64,000 nucleotides of DNA from Pelecanus crispus (Eukaryota > Chordata > Aves > Pelecaniformes > Pelecanidae): NCBI RefSeq assembly GCF_030463565.1, contig NC_134652.1:18329397-18393396 (forward strand). Reading direction: 5' to 3'. A program made the translations under genes and the position numbers. Shown here in pieces: positions 15,501-27,500 of this stretch. The notes beneath the pieces are model-generated. The model did not search any database. It was given only the letters and a program-made list of their open reading frames with translations, and was not told where the DNA came from. How positions within the stretch are numbered: position 1 is the first letter of the stretch; the number at the start of each line of letters is the position of its first letter.

Positions 15501-18500
15501 TTTATTCCTCATCCTGATTCAAAATTTTCTGACAGTAAAAATATTGCCACTGCAAGCTACCATTCACCTGCTTGCCCTTAATCACATGCAAAACTGTTTA
15601 CAATACTGGAGTACCAGCTGCTGTGCAGATCATGATGTCAAAGAGGATTATGTACTCAGGTGTAGAAGCAATAGGTGTAGCCAAAGTTGTATAAACAGTG
15701 AGAGCTGGGAGCATTTTTTCGTACTCGCATCCTTGGTAATGCAGAACAGGAAAGTAAGGCAGAAATCATAGGTTTCACTCTGCAGGATGGTAGCCTGTGC
15801 TTGAAACGCACTGTGAAGACATAGCATTCATCTGTAAATCATAAGCTTCAAGCCTCTAGGCTTTGTTCAGTGGAATCCTAGCTCCACTGAAGTCAACGCT
15901 AAGAGTCATGTTGCATATACAGCAAAGTCAGGATTTCACCCTAAAGTTTTGGTACATGCTGACCTACTGTGTTGAATAAGAAACGAGAAGTTCAGGTTAC
16001 CTTGTTGCAATATCACATCCTATCAAAACTTGCTTTGCAAAGCCATCGGAAACCATGCACTTATAGTTATTCGTCTAACTGCACACAATCCAAATATGTG
16101 CATTTCTTGAAATCACATTTGCCACGTGACCTGAAAAATGGAAAGAAAATGCATCTTCAACTCACCTGCTTTACCCAGCTTTTTAGTTGGGTAAGTTTTT
16201 TTTTAGTTCAGATTTGTCTGGTCCATTTTCCTATACCATTTATAACTTAGGCGGTAACTTCAGGCAGAAGAATGAAGTTGTGTCATTAAATGTCTCTTCA
16301 ACCTGCATAGCTGCAACTAGAAGACATCCATGATAAAACCTTTGGTAGAGGGAGAAGTGGTATTTTATGGACTAAACCATGAGAGAAAAGTATGAAAATC
16401 AAGCTGTACCACACTTACAGAAACCAGGAAAAAGTATAATACCTAATTTCAGCTGTATTAGGAAGAAATATGAATTTCAACATGTAGCTGAATAGGATGT
16501 CTTGAGTGCCAGGATTTTTATTAATATAACAATTTTTTCATCAAAGTAAAGATTAATAAATCACAACTGTATGCCATTTCACTGCCACAGCACGTTATAA
16601 AGAAAATGTGCAAAAGAGTAGTAATAACACTTTAGAAATAAAAAAGTTTCAGATTGATTGTGTAATCACCAGACACTTCCAAAGCTGTAACAAACCATTC
16701 CACTAGGTCATGAGAATACAGCTTAGGGAAAGTTTATCTGTCAGCTGGATTGCACCTGTTTGGAACTCTGAAAAAGTTCTCAGCAAAGTTCAATTAATTT
16801 ATCTTTTAATCACAAGTGTGAAGATCTAGTGCACTTAGGACTAATACCTACTATAAATATTCAACCCAGTAAAGATGTCAATACAATTTTTGTAAAACCT
16901 ATTCAGTTAGAATGGTTCCCAAGAAGGGATTGGACTTTGTACAGAATTAACAACAGAAAAAGTGAAAGACTCTTGAAAACCAAGAGTTTTTAGGCAAATC
17001 TTCAATGCTGGGATAGTGAGCAGAAACATTAGCGAGGAAATGCATCTGTAGGAGAATTCAGTGCTACACATAAAGGGCTAATACTACGTGCATTTGGTTA
17101 CTTTCCTGGGTGTAGCCCGTAAAAACAAGTCTTGCTAGAGCAGAAAACCCAGACCTCTGCTGCAGTGTATTTAAAAATTCTCCATTTACTGCAGGAAAAC
17201 ACAAAAATGTGCCATGAACTCAAAGCATGTGATTCATATTTGCAATTCCTACAGGACTCCTTACGTGAGAAAAGTTAAGCACATGCCTAAGTGCTTTGTT
17301 GGATCAACCTCAGCATGCTATAGAGGGGAAATCTCAGAATACATTGTTTTTTTTAAATGAAATAGTTTATTCTCCTAAAAGTTACTGTGAATTTCTGTAC
17401 ATTGCATTCTGTTCTTGTGTGAGCATTTCATTACGTGAAATGTCTCAAATGCTACCTGGTTATTTGTTGAAGCTAAAATGTATATAGTAAGATGTGTTAT
17501 GTTGCGTTTTAAAACCTGTAAACATACTCTCAAAAATGTACTTGGATTTTATTGAGTCCTTTAGAACTGAAATTTCTCAGGGATATTTCAAAATCTCCAG
17601 AAAATTACTTATTTTCTATTAACTTTTAGAAAAATACTAGTCCCATTTAAGTAAACAGAAATTCAAATTATTTAATTGTGTTCTATCACAGCTAACACAG
17701 AGATGCTTTATCACCTGTAACTTAAGTCCAGAGCTGAGTAGCAATAGAATATTTTACTTGGAAATTGCATTTGCTATAATTTTATATAACTCTGTTAAAA
17801 GATATGTTAGGGAATCATTCTGTCTTCCACTGAACTATGTATGCTCAGTTGGATGGCATTTGATTCTTTCAGTCCTTTCTCATGAACTTCAGGTGAACAG
17901 GACGGAGTCAGTTGTCACTCTGCAAGCATCTATGTGGATAATTACGTCAGAATCTGAAATAGCTAGGTAACTGCTCCTCGGCATAGGGGCTATGTCTTTT
18001 GAGCTTGCATTGTGGTTTGCACATTGGCTAAAGTTCTGGCTCTTGCAAAGCAAAGCTCCAGTTGACTTCAAAAGAGCCTGGATTTCAGTTCTGGCACTCA
18101 GTAAGTCATACCAGTAGAGTGAGAATTATTTTTTTAAGTGGATTTGAATTTTAGAATAAGTAAGATATTTGAAGAGATTCTAGCAAATATAGATGTGGCT
18201 GTGAACTGTTTCAGCTGTGTGACAGAAACATTATTTCTTTTCTTCTATTGATATTCAGGTTCCAAAATGAACAAGTGGCCTTAATTTGCAAAACTGGGAA
18301 AGATACTTGGGATCGGTATGCTATTTCAGAGCTGCACAATGGCATGATAGGCTGCTTAGACACAGACCCCTGTTCTGTGCTTCGTATGCTTTCATTATAA
18401 CATATTTACATTTTCTGTCGGGGCCACTGCCAGGATTTACAGGGCCTGGGACAAAGTGTTGGAGTCTTCTGCTTAGCAGCTCGGAAGAGTGTAATGTGGC

Positions 18501-21500
18501 TTAAGCCACATACTTTACACTGTGACCCAGACAGCCTCTTACTGTTGCCTCGGTTCCACTATTTTCCAAGTCTCCACCATCTCTGAACAACTCACGATAG
18601 ACATGTTGCAAAGTACATTAACAGATTTTGGTCTACCCTCCTTAAGACCCGAGATCTGCCCTGGCAGTGGCCCTGGGTTTTTCTTTCTAACATGCCTGTG
18701 CTAACCTGGACAGACGACAACAGCAGGGCTGTTGAGAATGCTTTTTAATTTACTGTTTGTACACTAAGTTATATTGTGCTGCAGGAAGTTAAAGACTCGG
18801 AGGAGGCAGCTATCCATCATTAGTGTCGTTAGTAATGAACAAAGCAGGTTGGTTTTGGTTTGGTTTGGTTTTTCGGGTTTGGGGTTTTTTTGAGCTTTAG
18901 CAGTGCCTGCACCATTTATTCATTGATTATTGCATATGCTTTTTTTTTTTTTTTTTGTGACTATCTGAACAACAGAATTCCATAAATTCAACTCAAAAGT
19001 AGCCAAAGTGTTTCTCAAAATAGATGGGAAAAGTTTGTAAATTGATGTGTTAGTGCTAGCATGCCACCACCCTGAGTTACATTGGTACCTGAACAATGAC
19101 ACCCAAGCAGTATGCTCAGGACCTAAATACTGAGTGTCAAATTCTCATGGTAAAGCAAAATTTGTAGACATTGCTATTGCTCAGAGATCACAAGAAAACA
19201 TTTTAAATTCTTTGTGGACACCTTTTTTTTTTATAAATAATTTGCTTATTTTTGCAAATGAATTTGTTAGGACCTGATTGAAGAATGAGTGAAGCCATCA
19301 ATTCAGTGGACAAAGGTTCAGGTCCATGGTGAGGTCCCATCAGTGCAACAGGGAAGCTGTCAGACAATGTTCAAAAGTCACTTTGAAAAGTCATTTTAAT
19401 GTAAATTGTGTTAATGTTTTATACAGCTACAAAAAGCAAAGGTGTTTTTTCTCTTCAGATCCATCAGTCTGGCCTCTGATATCACACATGCACCATTTGT
19501 TTTGACTTTAAACCCAAATTCTTCTCTCTGTTTTTACAGGGTAATGAAATAATCGGTATATCAACTGACTGCAATTCAGTGTCTTCTCTGGACAGCTGCA
19601 ATTTACATATATATGCATATACCTTTTGCATATACACATGTCTGAACAGGAGTACACACATATAGATATGTGTATACACATATATTACATATATGTATAC
19701 TCCTGTTTGCTAAATAGCTATATATACACACACACACATATACGTATGTATATGTATAGCCACAAAGATCCTTTCAGTATTTCTACAAATTATGTTTTGA
19801 TTCACTTGGTATTACAAATGCCATTGTAATAGTACTTACCAAAAAAGGGGCATAACACCATAAAATAATAGTAAGTGGAAACAGAATCTGGCCCTGAGGG
19901 ACCTGGTATATGTTTAAACATTAATCAGAAAGTAAAGTGCATGCAAAATGACAGTTATAAAAATGCGACTGGAGAGTGCTGCACCACTTTCCTATGCCAT
20001 AGTCTTAGCAAAGTCTCTGTGAGCCTGAACAGATTTTCATCTTCAGATAGATGTGCATTTATCTCTGAGCCCTATGTTACCTGTTTCTGCATTGGAAATG
20101 AAGAGGTGAGTGGGTGGGCAAGGAAGCTGTTCTTTCAAAATATGTTCCTAACGCAAAAAAAAAAAAAAAATCTCAGATTAGATTCTAATTTCTTATCTGT
20201 TTCCAGCTTTTCAAAGCATTCTCCTGCAGCTATTTGCTAAGCATCTGTGATGGTAATCTGTATTTCTTCAGCTGCAGGTATCTTTTTGTTATCGGCTTTT
20301 TTATGTGTCTGGCTAATGCTCCCTTCTAGTGAATGTTACTTATCAGATCATAAATGTAATAATTATTGTTTACAGGTTAAAAAAAAAAACTCCACCAAGT
20401 CTACCACAAAGGGATTACGCTTCAGGTAAGGCTGTATTAATGTAGATTTAAACTGCATGTCTGTGTATATTTGATACCTATATACCTAACAGTGTTTCAG
20501 CTATACCTTTCCTCATAATTTGTTTTTAATGAGAGAACAAGATAACCGTTATCAGCAACCTTGAAGGTAGTTCACACTTCTGAAATGAGAGGCAAGCAAA
20601 ACATGGCAAGTTGTCCCAGTATGAAGAAAGAGTAGCAAGTAGCTACTCTTTCAAAATCAGTATTTACCAAGGTTCTGCATGTAGGCTGCTCTGAAAATAA
20701 AGGAGAATTTGCATCCGGTCCTCTGGCAGAAATTGTCATGTGAAAGTAAATAGGGAAAAAATTGAACAAAATGATTATCACAGATTCAGAATCTCAGTAC
20801 TATTAATGTGACAATGATGACATCATGAATTATCTTAAGAGGTAGAACTATATTTGCTTATCATACAGCACTGCACACAAACTAGTTTATGCCCATTTTT
20901 ACAAGTTAACAGCTATCTTGTTAGGGAAACAGCAATATGAGAACTGAAGCAAAGAGGACAGAGTTTGGAAGTTATCCCGTAATTGTTCCATGTTTAACAT
21001 AAACACTTGTAATTAGATTTGCCGCCTTGGAGCTTTTACCGAGAAACAACAAAGTGCAAGGCCCAGAGGTCAGCGATAGATCTGTTATGTAGAAAATGTT
21101 ACTCCTACTTAAAAATTAGATGCATTAGCAGGACACTCTGGGTAAAGTGCATGCTCTGCTGTTCAGACCATGTGCAGTTTGCCATTTGCTAATGCTTTTC
21201 CAACAGCTCTGAAACAAACTGTCAAAACCAAGCAAGGAGGCATTTAATTTACTATTAGTAATTCAGTCCAAACCAGATGTGTGTCTCTGAACTGTTTAGG
21301 AAATTTTGACTGCTCTTTTTTAACTGAATATGATAGATATATTTCTTCAATCTATACTTAAGATAAACATTTATGTTCACTATTCCATCTCCTTAAATAA
21401 CTCTAATGTTTGGTCTAGAACATGCAGACAATGAAGACGACCAATGGTCAGATGATTTTGTAAGTACATATTTTGGGGTAGTAGGAGGTTACTGCAGAAA

Positions 21501-24500
21501 CAAGTTCAGCACAAGCAATAATAATAAAAGTTTATTTTTGAATCATTTACTTGCGATTGAACTTAATGAACTACTGAAATGTTATCTTATTTGTTACATC
21601 AACATTATTTACAAGTCGCCACTGATTTTCAGCTACCTCAATTTTTTTACATTCAACTTAGTAGTACACTCAGAAGCATTGTCAGTGGTAGCCATGGATG
21701 CTAAGCTCTTTGGATAAGTAAGCACATAACATCAATTTGTGGGACTTCTCACACTGAACAGTAATTTCAGAAACCAGTATGATCTTCTATTTGGGGGAGG
21801 GAGGGCGGGAGGGGTGAAGAGGGGAAAGCCACTTCTTCCTAAAAATGAAAAATATCTGATAAGATTTTAAAGAACATTAGAATGAAGCAAGTCATGATCA
21901 TCAGCCATGTAAAGTAATTGCCATAGTGTACAACCATCAGCCTGAAGTGACTAGTTTCCTCCTGGAGTTAGCTCCTGAGTACCCTTTTAATAGGAAATGG
22001 AGAGGAAGTGACAGGACGCATCAGGAGTCATGGCTGGAACTGTCCTATGAAGGGAAACAAGCTGTTGGTCCATAATTTGAAGACTGAACTCGTGGTGGGA
22101 AAAGACTCCTTGGAGATAGCAAGGAGACAGGGAGCAGGAAGCTCCTGGGAGGAGCAGAAGGGGAGGCAGGCAGGTGGGAGTGCCTCTTTGCTTAGAGAGG
22201 GAGCACTAAAAGGGAGTATAACATGTCCTTTCAAGGATGCATTCTTGTAATTTAGTTGTACTCCTGCAAGGATATTTGTGTCGTACACTGCTGTGAGGCC
22301 GTAAGTATGTTATGAGATGAGAAATGGGAAGTTCTGTCTTTCTAGGACAGTGATTATGAAAATCCGGATGACCACTCTGACTCTGAGATGTATGTGGTCC
22401 CCAGTGAAGAGAATCCTGATGACAGCTACGAGCCGCCTCCAAGTGAGCAGGAGAAAAAGAAGATTCCCGCCGCATTCCCTATTTCTAGGGGTGAATATGC
22501 AGGTAGTTACAGACTAGTTTGCTATGTCAACTTGATAATTGTGTATTTATTGGTACCAGAAGAGAAGTGGCCTCCAATGGACTAACCTGTGCTTTCCTCA
22601 AGAGTCTCTTTTAATTCTGACAATCAGGCCTTCAGCTCTTAGGGGTATGATTTGTTATTACAGCATGAAACAGGTTGGTATTGCTGCTAGCAATGTTTAG
22701 AATTTTAATATAATATGTCCCTAGAAACTTTGCTAGACCTCTACTAACTACAAAATTCAAGCAAAGGTATGAGGGATATCACTAACTTAGCTCCAGACTC
22801 ATCTGCATAATTTAATGCAGGAATTTGTGTTGAAGATTAAGCATCTAAGACTAGACAGGTCCTGTCTTAATCTTTTCTGGGTCTCAAATAATTATTCCAA
22901 AAGCAGTAAAACAGAGGACAAAGCAGCCCAAATGTTCACTCTGTATTGTCCTTCAGGATTGGTACTGAGGACATTAAATATCCTGAAAAACAGGACAGGA
23001 TCAAGATTATATTTACATCAGTCCAGCATAAAGGCATTTTTAATTCCTGTTTTGATTCTTTTCAACCATGAGCAGATTCCACTGAAGTGGACGAAAGTTA
23101 GCTTCAGTTAGATGAAGATTTGGGCCATGGGGAAAAGAAACATTGGCATGATGCCTGCTTTCATTTTTGTATGATATAAGACTGTTACTGGTTATAGAAT
23201 AGTCATCAAAGTGCTAAAATGCTACATATATACTTTTAGAAGTTTATCAGCACTTCACCTACATGTTCTTTGAAAAGGGGAGGAATTTTTAAAATGACAC
23301 CCCAGAGGACCTGGCATGATTTGTGTCTTAGTCCCACTATTTGTACTGTAACAGTTGTTTTTCTCATATGTCAGATATGTTCTCTCTCACTTCCTATCAC
23401 CAAAGTTCATATTGGCACAGGACATACTAACTAATGGACTATACCACCCAGCCACTACCTTTTCCCCAAGGAGTTAAACAGCTGTTCATACAACAGGCAC
23501 TGCCTAAGCACAGTGCCTCTGCAGCCTGATACAGAGGACTGGCTTGCTATCCTGAGAGATGAAATAGGGCCGGTTTGCACACAAGTCTCAACATCAGGAC
23601 CAGCATACACTCAGGTCTGCCTTTTGACATGAGCTGCAGCCACAGTAAAGACTTGTTTGCGCAGGTGGTAGAAGACAGTCCAGAGGCTAAGGTGTGATTT
23701 TTACTAAAATTGTTGTTTTCTTCAATGTTAAAAGACAATCGCACCAGTCACCAGCAGCTTCCTTCTGTCAGTAAACCTCCCCCAAGTACGCCCAGTCCAG
23801 CCATCTCCAGACCAAAGAAACCATCCGTGCCATCCCTGCCTTTGCCATCTCCTGCTGCGAAACCAAAAGTACCACCGAAGCCTAAGGAGTGTAGTGATGA
23901 TGAGGTAATGTTTATAGATACAGTTGTTTGGACAGTTTAAGTGACTGATGACCCCATACCAATCATAAGATAGACTACACAGCAATGCCATGGCCTGGTC
24001 TCTTCTTAGCCTCTATGGTACAAATCATCTTGTACATCACAAGCACTGACTTGTGAGTACCATGCTGGTTCCTAGGGGTATCTGACTACTTTCAGGAGGC
24101 TCTTTAGCCCACAGAATAGTTTCTGCTGATCTGTAACAAGCTGCAGGCAATGGGGGGAGTGCAACCTCAAAGGCTACTCCAGGACCAAAGGGAAGGGAGG
24201 GCTTTTGTCAGGGAGGGCTTTGTTCAGAACTGGAGTAATTTGATAAAGAGTTTTCAGTCTTGGAGAATCCCATCCACATAGGATGATACATGTCTGAAAT
24301 AGCAGTCACTGTGAAACAGCAACTGTTAGAAACTGCTGCCAGGGCTTCAATCCCAACAGTTTGTTGTTATGATGGAGGTTTAACTGGTAAATTTTTGTCC
24401 TTCATTTCTCATAGGATAATTACATTGTGCCAGTGGATAACGACGATGATAACTATATTGAACCCACAGAAAGCAGCATGTCACTACCTACAAGATGTGA

Positions 24501-27500
24501 GTTTTAGTCATTTATATAATAATTATTGCCTTGTTAGGAACAGCAGTGGTAAGGTGGATCAAATTAATGTCTATTTCTAGGGTTCAAAGACTGGAGGTTC
24601 AGCTATTAAAGAGAAAGCCTGCAAAAGGCAGTTGGCTCCTTTGGCCCATGACAAGGCCAAGAAAAATTATTTTTAACTTTATTGGAAGCCATGTTTAATT
24701 CCTGCCTCTCTCCCTCAGCTGTTTCAAAGTCCAGCCCTTATACAACCAGGAAGATTTTCATGGTATGTGATCTCCCTCCTCATCCAAGGGAGCCACAGCA
24801 TTACAATTCTCTGTTTGCTGAAGTGCCTTAGGAGAAGAACAAGCCTTTTTAGATTTTTAGTAAATAAAGACAGACTTTGATTCTTTCTTTTTTTTTTTTT
24901 TTTTTTACCTCACTATTTGAAGTATATTTAGCTGGAGAGTGAAATTATTACAGTCCAATGGTGAAAAGTAAACAGAGAAGAGTATGTAGTTCTGCTCTCT
25001 GACATTACTGACAGTGTCAAACCTATTCAACAAGGCATGAACACTGAATGTTTCCCTTTTAAAAAGAGCTGCTTTCTGCCTCAGTTGATCTGTTCAAGGT
25101 TACATGAAAAGGCTATCGTTTGGACCTATTTAATATTTATTCTTATTGCATAAATGTTACATTGTGAGTTTTTTTAATATGTCTGTGTGTATATATATAA
25201 ATATGTGTGTGCACACATGCACAAGTATATATGTATATGAATAAAATACGTGTTTTAGCTCCTGTGAACAGATTTATGAAGACAACAAAGTCAGCCCCCC
25301 ATACTTCTCCAAAGCCTTCTCTTACTTCTGATATGCAAGGTATGTTGAGTTTGTATCGCTCTTAAAATAAAATCATCTAAGACTGAGGAATATTAAATAA
25401 TGTATTCACAGCACAAACCATATGACATACTTCAGTAAAACAAAAATATGTTCCCCTTTAGGTTTTTCTGTGTTGTAGCGGTTGTTTTGCCTAGCTTGAA
25501 TAGTAGATCTGTTTTAAGCATGAATAAAACTAGAACAAGTCATTCGCCCCAAACCAATTTCTTTTTAGTCTTTTGCTCTAGCAGAGCAATGCAAATGGAT
25601 CAATACAGCAAAAACAATTATAGGACTCAATATGTTAGTAATCCCATTTCACTACAGGAATCAAGACTCAATACTTTAAAACCACATCAAAATTCAGCCT
25701 TAAAGAAATTCCGTATAGGCTGATGTTTTGCATGTCCTGTGGTAACAGTGTTCCCATTTTTAAATTCTACAAAGAGCAATTTATTTGGAAAAAGAAACAA
25801 AAGCAGAAGCAAGTAAGAAGAATCATATTTGCTTTTGTAAGTGCAGATATACTTGCTTAATCTTTCTCAGCTGTCCTTACTCTGAGTCATTTAGCATCCT
25901 CATCATGTCATTAATTGCTTGCAATGTAACCTTTACAGACTGATCACACAGTTCTTTAAAAGTCTGCATATTCATTAGCAATGTGTTTAGCTTTCAAGTC
26001 GTAAACTACAAAAGTTCTTTTTCTGAATGACTTAAAATTTTGTGACTTACTTTTCAGACATTTTAAAATGCCCTTTTCAATCTTAGCCTTTCTGTAAATC
26101 AGTGTCAAGCAACAGCCAGCTCCTGACAGATGTTACTAAAAAAAAATAAAACATCTCCCCCTGGTGGGAACTCAGACATTTTTCAGCACAATAAAAGCAA
26201 TGAAGCCTTACACGAAATTTAAACATTTGTTGAAATATAATTCAATTTTCATTGAAGAAACTGGACATAGATAAGGATGCTGGCAGTTTTAGCTTTTAAT
26301 ATCTGTGAATTAAAGTATGCCTATGGGGCAGAGCTCAGGGATGGATGCTGGCTACACAAATGAGCCAGCTTGTATTTATGATTTACCTGATCTGTTTCTC
26401 CCGGAGTCAAGAAAAGACTAAATGCTACCACAGATGTGATAACACATCTTTTCCAAACTGTCCCAGGTTTGCACAACACAAGCATTCATATTGCTGGGGG
26501 CGGGGAGGTGGAACCAACAAAAAAAAAAAAGTTGTGCGGTGGGGGGAAGGTTCATTAATGCAGTGACTGTTGATCAGACTTCCTGGGACTTTACCTAAAG
26601 TTCCCACAAGAAGGAAGACCAGGGGTGTAGCTACCCCAGGGTTTTGGAGGCAGAATCAAGCTCTGAGCAGATTTTTCAAGTTATTTTTCCAGACGCAGAA
26701 GTACAATTGATACAAATTCTGATCAGTTTTTCTGGTAACATACAGTACATTTTTGCTAACCAAAAAACACGTTTTTTCCTCCCTGTCCTACAGAAGTCTA
26801 CGAGGTTCCTGAAGAAGAGGTAAGGCCTTTCTATAGTTTACGACTCGCATTGCCCTTGGGCAGGGCACAAATGTGATTGTAAAAAATTATGATCAGCCTT
26901 TCAAAGGGGAAAAATGGGAACAAATATCTGTCTGCACTTAAAACTCTCTGACACTTCCTTCACAGAAAAGCTGCCAAACCAATTCAAAAGGTCTGCAGAA
27001 CAGAGTAAATGGGAAGGGGCTGAAGTTTCCCAGTCCTGTGTGGTAGTCATCCAGTCTAGGAAGCAGCAGCCTAAGGGAATGCTTTCCAGAAGCAGAACTG
27101 CAGCAAAGGAGCAGTTCTGACACAGTAATTTTCTTCTCACTTGCTGGTACTGATGTGACACATGGCCAAAGCAGCGTGCTCAGGGTTTCACAGATTTACT
27201 GGTGGTGACTTCTTGCCTCTCCCATCCTAGTGCAGATTACCAGGCAGAGTTCCACTAGAAATCTATACCACAATGCAAAAATAAGATATTGCTGTGATAA
27301 CATAAATAGGATCACACTAATGTATTTTATGAAATCAAAAAGTGACCAAATCATTCAGTGCATTTTCTCTTACAGGAAAAACTATCACCACCACCAGTAA
27401 CCAGGTAACCCATTGCTATGAATGTTTGTGCATTATTTAAAACTTGTCAGAAAATATATTTTCTCATCTAGATACTATATGTTTGATAATTCTCTCTCTA

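Larger units (their letters stand above)
12518..20375 (+). other. BLNK intron, 7.9 kb
   Basis: I recognise no exon or RNA gene in this intron. A GC-rich patch at about 13490-13690 opens overlapping frames on both strands, which is expected from low stop-codon density. A GGTTT-rich tract (18847-18891) and a TA/CA-rich microsatellite with an inverted repeat (19604-19759) are listed separately. Single-base runs occur near 18942 (T) and 20155 (A). Confidence 0.8.

Noticed and set aside
18847..18891. Possible interstitial telomeric repeat.
   Set aside because: The unit is GGTTT/GGTTTT, not TTAGGG, and it is irregular.
19875..20240. A 121-codon open frame shortly before the second BLNK exon.
   Set aside because: It ends before the acceptor at 20376, includes a poly-A run read as lysines, and has no domain; BLNK frame continuity does not need it.
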